A stretch of 64,000 nt of DNA from assembly GCF_958979055.1 (NCBI RefSeq), contig NC_084888.1:3366001-3430000 (forward strand). The letters run 5' to 3'. The position numbers and the translations under genes were made by a program. The DNA is from Alnus glutinosa (Eukaryota; Streptophyta; Magnoliopsida; Fagales; Betulaceae). A model generated the notes under the pieces. That model made no database searches. It worked only from the letters and a program-made list of their open reading frames with translations, and was not told the DNA's origin. Positions 47,030-60,817 of this stretch are shown here, in pieces; the first letter of the stretch is position 1; every line of letters begins with the position of its first letter.

Positions 47030-47296
47030 CCGAAAATCTTCGCTGGAGTGTGGGTCTTCGCCGAAATGTGGGTGCTGTTGTGCTAGCCGAAATCATCTCC
47101 GGTAAAAACCCAAAATCGTGGACATGGCGCGCAGTGATTTTAGTCCTCTTTCGTGAAAAAACCAGCCGAAAATCTTCATCGGAGTGTGGGTCTTCGCTGG
47201 AGTGTGGGTGTTGTTGTGCTAGCCGAAAATCGTCTTCGATAAAAACCCAAAATCGTGTACTTGTTGTGGTGTGATTTTAGCCCTCTTTCGTGAAAT
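47030..47296 (+). repeat. 136-bp tandem duplication in the MULE 5' region
   Basis: Units 47030-47165 and 47166 to about 47296 each begin CCGAAAATCTTC, contain GGAGTGTGGGTCTTCG and AAAACCCAAAATCGTG, and end near CCTCTTTCGTGAAA. They lie between the left TIR and the transposase start and are probably non-coding leader. Confidence 0.85.
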
Positions 47297-48048
47297 ATCC
47301 AAAATCGTGTGGGTTGTGTCGCCTCACCGAAGTTGAATCGCCTTGCCGGAGCTATCTTGCGTCACCTTGCCGGAGTAAGTTTCCATACTTTGTTGGATTT
47401 TCGCTGCAGTGCTTGGTTGGAGAATAAGGTGGTTTTTCGGTCACCAAAGGTAACAATGACCGATTCTTATATAATGTCTAATATATTTGGTTTTTTTTTT
47501 TTTTTTTTTTTTTATGATTTGTATCGACATGTTGGCCTACTCGACAACTCCTTTTTGGGGTAGGGACAGATTCCTTATGTTATGCATGTAAAAACCTGCT
47601 AGGTGTTGAGACATTGTTTAATTTGTTATTTCGGGTAGGGACAGATTCCATTTGTCTGGTGCTTTGCTTGATTTGTTGTAGGCATTGTGAGTAAAACAAT
47701 GTTGGAAAATCTGTGTTGGGTGGTCCCCTAACCGAGTGAGTACTAAGTCTGTGTTCGGTGGTCCCCTAACTGAGTGAGTGTGCATTTCATGTGGTCCACT
47801 AATAATTGAATATCTGTCGAATTGTGTGTGGCCTAAATCTAGCAATGCACTTTTAAATTTGCCAATGTAAATACGAAGGCCATGGTGAGTCATTGTGGAT
47901 ATTAATAATGCACACCATGCATGCAGTCGTCCGATATGTAAATATCAGTGCCTAAATATCAATTTTTTACTTATATATTTGCCTAATGCCTAATGCTAAA
48001 TTTTAGATTTGCCTAATGCTAATTTATTTATTATGTTTTGTTGTGAAG

Positions 48049-50721
48049 ATGGTTGTACGAGAATTTGTTTTCGAGGTGCATTTTGGTGGTCATGTAGATA
48101 GGCGGCTTATGAATTCATATGTTGGGGGGGATGTTGATGTGTTCAAGGAAGTCGTTGCGGAGGATAAGTTGTCATATTCAATGGTTGAAAATATTACTAA
48201 AACTTATGGATATAAATCAGGGGATTTAATGTACTACTTATTGCTGTGTAGTACTATTCGAAATGGTTTGACATTAATTACATCAAACCATGATGTAATT
48301 GAAATGCTTAAACTCCACCAAAGTCTACCAATTGTGGAGTTGTACATTGTTTCATTTGATGAGCCTGTACCCAACAGTGAGTATGAATACAATGATGATG
48401 ATGGTGATGATGGGGGGTATTCTAGGATCGAGAGAGATGATCTGTATTGGGATGGGGTATATGAACCAGATATTTTTGTTGAAGATAATGATATTTCTGA
48501 GACTTCCATGGGCAGAGACGGAGGGAGGGGGGGGCTGGCAGGGGCCATGGCCCCCCCCCCCAATTTCCTTGAAAAAAAAATTTCTTAGGTTAAAAAAAAA
48601 AAATCTCAAAATATATATATATATATAAGCTAAAAAACTAAAAATTTAGCCTATTGGCCCCTACCAATAATTTTTTTTTACCACCGGCCCCTGCCCATAA
48701 GAACTTCTGGCTCCGTCCCTGGGGGTGGCATGAGAGCTGGTCAACATGTTAGTGGGGGGGGGGGGGGGGGGGGGGGTATGAAAGAGGGTGAAGATGTCCG
48801 GGGGGAGGGCAGTGTAGACAATGAGGATGGTGAGGAGGGTGAAGAGAGTGAGGAGAGCGAGGAGAGTGAATATGGTGTTGAGGATAATGATGACAACGAT
48901 GACGATGACGCCAACTCAGACATGGCGCGCAGTGATATTCTAATATCTCCTCCCACCAGTGATGAGGAGGAAGAGGTAGCACCTCAGAGTAAGTATGTTA
49001 CAAAGTCATATGAGTTCCAGATGGCTGACTTGGGGCACCTAGAATTCGTGATGGGTTAGAAATTCTCATCCATTAAAATTTTTAGAACGGCTGTTAGAGA
49101 ATGTTATTTAAATGTGGGGAAGGATATTAAATTCAAGAAGAATTACCTCGCGAAGTGTATAGTTGTATGTAGGGATCCAAAATGCAAGTATAGGTTGTAT
49201 GGTCATAAATGCAAGGAGGAAGAATCGTTTGAAATACGATCATTCCAACCGAAACACACTTGCCGGAGGAATCATAAGAATTCGATTGTAAAATCTTCAT
49301 GGATTGCAGATAAACTGATCGACAAGTTCAGGGCACAACCTAACATGCCTGTAAAGGCAATCCTAGGGGAGGTGAAGGATTGTTGGGGTGTGGATGTAAA
49401 AAAAAAAAAAAAAAAAACAGGTTGTATAGAGCGAGAGTACTTGCGAAATAGAAGATTAGTGGGAAAGTGAATCTTCAATACCAAAAGCTTTGGGATTACT
49501 GTGAAACAATCAGGAGAACCAACATTGGTAGCTGTATAATGATGAAGTTGGAGAGACCTATACCTGATCTACCTGCAAAATTCCAGAGATTGTATTTCTC
49601 ATTGTCTGCCATGAAAAGCAGTTTTATGTCTGGTTGTCAGCCAATCATTGGATTTGATGGATGTTTACTAAAGGGTCCGTACAAGGGGCAACTGTTGACT
49701 GCAGTTTCGAGGGACGCCAACAATCAAATGTTTCCAGTGGCCTTCGCAGTTGTAGAAGCTGAGGTAAAAGACAGTTGGACTTGGTTTCTAGAGGCTTTGT
49801 TATCGGACCTTGGCAATGGTCCTGCAGAAGGATGGACGTTCCTTTCTGATCGTCAAAAGGTAACACTTCAATTACTTTTTCATTCATTGAATCATAGTTT
49901 GTGAATGTTTGACATTTTAATTTCATTGTATTCAGGGTCTAGTTCCGAGTTTGGATTTGGTTGCTCCTGGTGATGAACATCGGATTTGCGTAAGACATCT
50001 GTACGCAAACTACAGAGACTCAGGACATCGTGGTTTGGCATTGAAGGACAAGCTATGGAGTGCGGCTGCAGCCTACACTAAGGCTGATTTTTTTAGGGAA
50101 ATGGATGAATTAAAGGGGATAAGCCCGGATGCGTACGATTACTTGTCAAAGATAAACCTAAATACGTGGTCTAGAGCTCGGTTTAGCACATTCCCCAAAT
50201 GTGATTTGATTGTGAACAATCTATCAGAGTGCTTCAATGCCTGGATTTTGAAGTCGCATGATTTGCTTATCATATCGATGATGGAGATGTTGAGGAAGAA
50301 ATTGATGAAAAGATACCAAAAGAAGAAAGAAGACATCAGTACCATGGACGGTAGGATTTGTCCAAAAATAAGGGCACGGTTAGATGAATGCGGACAGGAT
50401 GCTGGTCATTGCTACTGCACATACGCTGGGGATGGATTGTTTGAAGTCACACACAAGGAGAAACAATATGTGTTGAACCTAGTGAGGAGAACATGTGGCT
50501 GCAAACAATGGGACATGACGGGTATCCCATGCGCACATGCAATCTGTGCAATTTGGAGTGATAATACTGACCCTCTTGATAATGTTGATGATTGGTATAC
50601 TGTGGACATGCTTAAGAATGCATATAATGAGATTGTTTATCCAATGCCTAGAGAAGATCACTGGACAAAGACAAACGGCGAGCATGTAGACCAATGGCTA
50701 GAATACAACCCGGGAGGTTGA
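48049..50721 (+). pseudogene. MuDR-type transposase, decayed
   Basis: Domains in order: a PB1-like N-terminal region (48049-48500, VVREFVFEVHFGGHVDRRLM); an acidic linker (48780-48980); a MuDR DNA-binding region (IKFKKNYLAKCIVV through EEESFEIRSFQPKHTCRR); the MULE catalytic domain with IIGFDGCLLKG (first Asp, codon at 49656), LSDRQKG (second Asp, next to an intron at about 49860-49935) and NNLSECFNAW (the Glu); and a SWIM zinc finger CGCKQWDMTGIPCAHA. The gene cuts and pastes MULE ends. Lesions: a 209-bp MITE after SETSMG (48513), a stop TAG in MGxKFSS (49057), a frameshift at the A run near 49399, another TAG at about 49450, and shifts after the SWIM part where a CCHC knuckle (CSRCRG, then GHNARTCPR in another frame) can still be read at 50790-50850. 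It cannot yield a full protein. Confidence 0.9.
48513..48721 (-). mobile_element. hAT-type MITE, copy B, nested in the MULE transposase
   Basis: Inverted relative of copy A (41203-41390): on the minus strand it starts CAGGGACGGAGCCAGAAGTT and ends in CCGTCTCTG. It is about 209 bp because of longer A/T and C runs. It interrupts the linker after the PB1-like domain. No clear 8-bp duplication is visible (TCCATGGG left, GGGGTGGC right). Confidence 0.82.
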
Positions 50722-51154
50722 GAAAAGTAAGGACAAGGGGACCAGATGAGCCTAAAAATCAATACAGGATGAGAAAGGGTGGGGTTACTATGAGATGCTC
50801 CAGATGCAGGGGGTTGGACATAATGCAAGGACATGTCCTCGGATAAAAAGAGAAGCAATGAACTACAGAGGAGAGGGCAAAAGTGCATCTCAGGTGAAAT
50901 TATATCATGTTTGATTTCTATTTTTTGACTACTTTTTTAGTTTTGTGCGCTGCTTAAAAGTATATCACCCCATTGAAATTGACAATTATTATTGTGATAG
51001 GCACAAGTTGATGATGGTGGTCAAAGCTCTCTCTGTCAAACATCTGATCTCCATTCTACAATTGACGCTGAACCGGTGAGTTTCAAAACACACAGTTTGA
51101 CCCACCATTTACATTGCAATTTGCACTACTATTGAAAACATGTGCACATTTTGC

Positions 51155-52065
51155 AGCCATCAATTCCCCATAATACCCCACATACTACTGTTACTTCATC
51201 TAGAGGTAGGGGTCAGAGTAGAGGTAGGGATAAGGGTAGGAGTATTGGTAGGGGTAGGAGTCAACCTACCCCACAATGGATGCCATCTGCACGAACAAGA
51301 AGTCAGTATGAGTCACAGAATCAGACTCGAACCAATATCATTGTGAGCACTCATCTACACTCCTCTCTTATGTGTTGATTTCTAATTATTTCTTATTCAA
51401 AATACTGATTTTGTTTTGAAATAAATTACATCTTGAAGGTAATGTGAACAAAGTAAGACGGTATGGACCCCAAACGATCGGTCAGCCTTGGTCACAGCCT
51501 CATCCTCAAACAAATGTGATTGTAAGCACTAAAAAACATGCATCTCTTACAATTAATTTTTTTTTTTTTTTTAGATGCTTTCTGTAACATTGGCCTACAG
51601 TCACAAGTTATCGTCAATACCGTAAGGTGGTATGGACCTCAACAATCAAAAAGTCAGTCATAGCCTCAGCATCAAACCAATTCTTTTGTAAGCACTCATC
51701 TTCTAACTCAGCCTGCTTTTATTTCAGTTTGTTATTGCATTTTAGATTATATAAATCAATACCCTAATTAATGGTTTAAATTATAGTCTCAAGGCACTGT
51801 TAATACAGTAAGACTATATGGACCTCTGCAGACAAGGAGCCAATATCAGTCACAGCCTTTGCCTCATACTAATGCTATTGTGAGCATTCAAAATCCTCAT
51901 GTTATGTGTTGGATTTTGATTTATTTTTACTCATTGTGAGCATTGATTTCCTTTTGAATTTACAGTTCCAGGATATTGTCAATACAATACAACTGTATGG
52001 ACCTCCTCAGACAACAGGACATTCACAACCACCTGGCTCTTTACAACCATATGGCTCTTTTTAAA
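51155..52065 (+). other. MULE 3' tandem repeat-exon array
   Basis: Downstream of the zinc knuckle, at least five small exon-like units follow at 166-192 base intervals. Predicted donors (ATTGTGAGCA or ATTGTAAGCA type) are at 51343, 51522, 51688 and 51880. The first unit is Arg/Gly-rich (SRGRGQSRGRDKGRSIGRGR). Units 2-5 repeat a peptide pattern NTVRxYGPxQ followed by SQPxPxTN: VRRYGPQT, NTVRWYGPQQ, NTVRLYGPLQ and NTIQLYGPPQ. The last unit ends in a stop after QPYGSF. Unit 3 has an in-frame stop (SQS*PQ). I infer exon-plus-intron duplication in the C-terminal tail of the transposase; splicing is not proven. Confidence 0.65.
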
Positions 52066-52346
52066 CATTAGGTTGTTCTCAGGCATCGGGTTCTTCTTAG
52101 CCGGTGGGGTATTCATCAAGGCCAGTGACCAGATCTACAAATATTGTTCCAACAGTAGAGAAAGCAATGGAAGTGATTGATGCTAGGAATAACAAGAGAA
52201 AGAGGCCGGATTGGAAGTGATTGAGCATCAATGTTGTTTTGTTTTTAACTTATGTGGTGTTACATATGCAACTGTTAACTTATATGGAACAGTTTGTTGG
52301 GTTGTGGTGTGATTTGTATGTTGTTGGATGACACAACATGTTTTTT

Positions 52347-52496
52347 GTGTAAGTATGTTTTGGATATATTTTGCTGACAAACAACTATTTTGGGGATTGT
52401 AAGTGGAATAGCTATGGTGTAGTGTAAGTATGTTTTGGATATGTTTTGCTGACAAACAACTATTTTGGGAATTGCAAGTGGAATGGCTATGGTATT
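52347..52496 (+). repeat. 75-bp tandem duplication
   Basis: Units 52347-52421 and 52422-52496 both read GTGTAAGTATGTTTTGGATA, then TTTTGCTGACAAACAACTAT, with about five differences. They lie between the transposase tail and the antisense gene, probably in a 3' UTR. Confidence 0.9.
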
Positions 52497-52688
52497 TGAT
52501 GTCAATTATTTTTAGTATTTGAATTGTTTGAGTTTGAGTTTGTGTTTGAATTGTAAATTTTCTACATCCCTTACCAGTCCATATTTAAAATCACACTAAA
52601 ATTTGCATAACTCTCAATTACAAGTGTGACCATCTTAAAACACACTAATGTCTACAACAAAATTACAAAACATTAAATTCAACCACTT

Positions 52689-53115
52689 TCAATTTAACAT
52701 CAAGTAAGTACCTCTAGGTTGACCATTGCCACTAAGGTAAAAAACTAAAAGCAAAATGACTATTACTATCGATGCCCGAAACATCTTCCAATTAGATTGA
52801 TGCAGCTCCAACTCCCGCCTAAGTCTAACATATTGATCATTACATTTTATTTCAATCAACTGCTCAAGTCTATCAATATCTGCTTGGTGTCTATCCTCCA
52901 TGCGTTTGAAATGTTCAATTGCTTTCACCTCGTATGGCGACATCTCGTTATTAGCCCATGCGAAAAAATCACAATCACCATCTCTCTACATGAAAAAAGA
53001 AAGGCAAAAATGATTGAGCATATGACAAACGAACAAAGTATAATACAATCTTAATTTCAAAAATTGCCTTGTAGTTTTCACACCCATACCACTTCCTAGT
53101 GCTATGACGTAGTCC
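52689..53115 (-). pseudogene. antisense GRF zinc-finger/coiled-coil/TM gene of the MULE, decayed
   Basis: On the minus strand, the exon 52985-52689 reads RDGDCDFFAWANNEMSPYEV, then a charged helix (MEDRHQADIDRLEQLIEIK, coiled-coil-like) and a hydrophobic segment ASIVIVILLLVFYL. Upstream, 53068-53115 reads TRKWYGCENYK in one frame and CTCKVRLDYV in another, separated by a frameshift. CxC ... RxWYGCxNY ... CxFFxW is the GRF-type zinc finger layout, and short GRF plus coiled coil plus C-terminal membrane segment proteins are common in plants. The intron after ENYK would start with GC. Its position in opposite orientation near the right TIR recalls the second gene of other Mutator elements, although it is not similar to mudrB as far as I can tell. 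Function unknown. Confidence 0.6.
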
Positions 53116-54193
53116 AAGCGTACCTTACACGTGCAAGTACTCCACAATAACATAACGGACGTACAGTTGCCACATCACTATTTGTCGACATTTAGTTGTG
53201 CCTACGCAAAAGACATTTTGTACTTTATAACATATCATCCAACCAACCAACCAACAAAAGCAAAAATCTCATTTTGTACCTTATCCAATCAATCACATAA
53301 CATTTTGTACCTCATAACTAATCATCCAACCAACCAAGCATGTCAAACAAGCAAGCATCTCATAACATAATTATATATTTTGATCTAATCATAATTATCT
53401 ATCTTCAATGTTTTTGAAAACAACGACCAAAGTGATTCCAAGAAACCTTGATGACCACACCAATTGATCCAATGTGAAACATATGTGACAGAGATTTCCT
53501 TAACATAATTCATGATAATTAGTTGTGGATTGTAATGCTCTAACAAAATTGACAATTGAGAATACATGTACTCACTGTCAAACTTGGAAATTAACCAGTA
53601 ACAATAAGACCTGATTTGTACAAATGGATCAAAAATAAAAAACAAAATTATTTGAAATAGATTACCACCCATCAACAATAACAGCCTGGAGCCTATGACA
53701 ATCAATCCAACAAGCAAAAATCAACCATAGATTACCGCCCATCAACAACCATAAATTTCAATACCATAACATGCCCGACCAGTCAACCATTCTTTAAAAA
53801 TCAAAACTCAACTCTTAAAAGTCATTTTGCTATCCCCTAACAGACCATAAATGTGTTAAAAACCCTAAAAACAAAAACCACATTAATGTATGAAAAAACT
53901 GGTATAAAGCTACAATAGGACAAGAGACGGCAACTTACAACGGCGGCGCTGGTGTCAATGCAGCTAGGTGTTGGGAAAATTTTCAAAGTGGAAAAATGGC
54001 CGAATGACTTCGGGTCCTCGACTCTGGAGCTGTTGATGGCTAGGCATAAAACGTTTTGGGTTGGCGACGCCGATTTTTTTTTTTCCTCTCCGACAGTGCG
54101 ACGTCGAATCTCTCCCTGGCTTTCGACCGTGACCTGCGTGGAAGGTATACCGGGTAAGAAAGTAAACAAGAAATGTCGGGCAATTTAAGTTTG

Positions 54194-54385
54194 GATTCAA
54201 ACTCTGAGGACAGGGGCATTTTCGGTGGTTTGAGTCCTAAAATATCACGTGCCGTGCACGTGATGTGTTTTCCATCTATTTTGACGGGAATAGCTAACGG
54301 AGTGGCTATTTTCGGAGTCATTGGCAGTTTAGGAGGCTATCCACAAAACGAGTGGTAATTTGGGGGGCTAAACTGTAATTTTCCC
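54194..54385 (-). repeat. MULE right terminal inverted repeat
   Basis: About 192 bp, the partner of the left arm. It carries the same double G-box palindrome. The antisense gene of the element would be transcribed from this side and the transposase from the left side, so each TIR could serve as a promoter. Confidence 0.9.
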
Positions 54386-54581
54386 TTATTTTTATTTTTA
54401 TTTTTTTTTGTGTTTTTTTTTTTGAAAAAAAAAAAACATTTATCATAGCCCATCATATATGGATTATAATGATATTTCAACCTGAACAGACACGAACAAA
54501 TTCAATACCAGACGTTAATTAATCAGGTCCCCTTCTCAGACAAAAAACTCCCTGTTTTATCCGATAGTGACGTCATCCTTT

Positions 54582-54582
<1 letters not shown>

Positions 54583-54641
<59 letters not shown>
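54583..54641. repeat. (TA)n microsatellite
   Basis: About 27 TA dinucleotides without interruption, directly joined to the 76-bp tandem duplication. Confidence 0.95.
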
Positions 54642-54646
<5 letters not shown>

Positions 54647-54790
54647 TTGTAAATTAATATTTACTCAGAAAGAAAATTATCTAAACATTTTTGTTTTTGA
54701 AGAACCCAACGAAGTACATATATTGTAAATTAATATTTACTCAGAAAGAAAATTATCTAAACATTTTTGTTTTTGAAGAACCCAACGAAG
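54641..54790. repeat. 76-bp perfect tandem duplication
   Basis: Units 54641-54716 and 54717-54790 are identical over essentially their full length, from CATATATTGTAAATTAATAT to GAACCCAACGAAG. Such identity points to a recent event next to the unstable (TA)n tract. Confidence 0.93.
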
Positions 54791-55122
54791 ATATAGTCGA
54801 CAGAATATTCAAAGTCAAAAAATGCTATTATTTTTCAAAAAATTTCTCACAAATTTTCTCTTCAAATAATGATGTGTCATATATATAATTTATTATTTTA
54901 AAAAATGTGCTACTATCTCATAAGATTATTGCACATTATTTTCTCAAATATGAATTTTTTTTTTTAAAAAAAATAACTTATTTCACAAGTCAAAGTCAAC
55001 CACTCAAATCTGTGGAATCTCAGTCTAAGCTGCTCTTCTGCCAATGACCACTTGCCACGCCATCAGATTCTCCACCTACTATAGGACCAAGCACCGCACA
55101 CTATAGTCCCTATCTCTCGATA

Positions 55123-55304
55123 GAGAAATGATACATACACTAATTTTTCACAACAGTCCCACAACAAGTTGATGTGGCTGATAATATTTTATTATTTTTT
55201 TACAAAAAAAAAAAGAAAAGAAAACAAAAAAATAATAAAATATTACCAGCTACATCAATTTTTTGTAGGACTATTATAAAAAATGAGTGTAGGAATTATT
55301 TCTC
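55123..55304. mobile_element. Mutator-type MITE with perfect 9-bp TSD
   Basis: 182 bp. The ends GAGAAATGATACATACACTA and (reverse complement) GAGAAATAATTCCTACACTC form a long TIR, continued inwards through ATTGATGTAGCTGGTAATAT-like arms. CTCTCGATA flanks both sides exactly (55114-55122 and 55305-55313). It ends about 110 bases upstream of the CK2 alpha start codon, so it lies in that gene's promoter or leader. Confidence 0.9.
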
Positions 55305-55412
55305 CTCTCGATATCTACCCAGCCACTCACGCTCAGACAACCTTTTAATTTTTTTTTTTTAAATCTTCCTTTTGTTGCGCGACGTTGTAGCAATGGGCGC
55401 GTGGTGCGGCAC

Positions 55413-60158
<4,746 letters not shown>

Positions 60159-60817
60159 GTTGATCATTTGATGTCCATGTACACAAACAAACCAGAGCCT
60201 CTGTTATTTGGAATGTGTATTATAAACCCTAAAACTGTTTTTGGCTGCCTCTTGCTTGCTGTAGGCAGTCAAGGTTGCGTGTATGGGTTCTCACCAAGTC
60301 ATCTCTAAGTCTCTTGTTTTGTTTGAATGAAACTCTGTTTTCAATTGTTTATGTTGAAGCACTTCAATGCCACGCATGCAGTCCCCTAATTAGTGAGTAC
60401 TGTTAACTCGCAATGCTAGCCATGTTGTTTAAAACAAATTAGAGCCCATCATTTGGAATAATCAATTTATTTTTTTAATTATCATATAATTGGATAAGCT
60501 GACTATTATTTGCCTGCACTGGGATTGGTTAAGAAAGCACAGTAAAAGATGAACGGTTAGCGATCCATGACATTGATATTCATTGTAAATAAACAAGCTT
60601 CCATGATCAGTAGCTTGATATTCATTATAATAAAACACATTTCACTTTAACAAAGGGACTTCACGCAATCCCCCTTTACCCTCTCTCAAGCACAAATTCT
60701 ACAACAATGCATAAAGTAACCATGACGTAGGACTGTTGGAATCATAGCAGAAAGCTTAACATATGAGATTATGATATTATCAACCTGTCTCCACATTGTT
60801 CTTTCCCATAAATTCAT
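60159..60817. other. convergent 3' region between CK2 alpha and the zinc-finger gene
   Basis: Holds the two facing 3' UTRs. No further gene is seen. Confidence 0.6.

Larger units (their letters stand above)
46629..54385 (+). mobile_element. Mutator-like element (MULE), 7.76 kb, long TIRs
   Basis: The ends are inverted repeats: 46629-46849 (GGAAAAATTACAGTTTAGCC at the tip) and about 54194-54385 (reverse complement GGGAAAATTACAGTTTAGCC). They are about 90 percent alike apart from a roughly 30-bp extra copy of the CCCTAAACTG segment in the left arm. Flanking 9-mers TTATTTTTT (46620-46628) and TTATTTTTA (54386-54394) match at 8 of 9, as expected for Mutator, though in T-rich DNA. Inside are a MuDR-type transposase in the plus direction, an array of small repeat exons, and an antisense GRF-like gene near the right end. 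Both coding units are broken, so this copy is not autonomous now. Confidence 0.93.

Noticed and set aside
48730-49059. acidic 109-codon frame as a separate gene
   Set aside because: It is the Glu/Asp-rich linker of the MULE transposase between the nested MITE and an in-frame stop.
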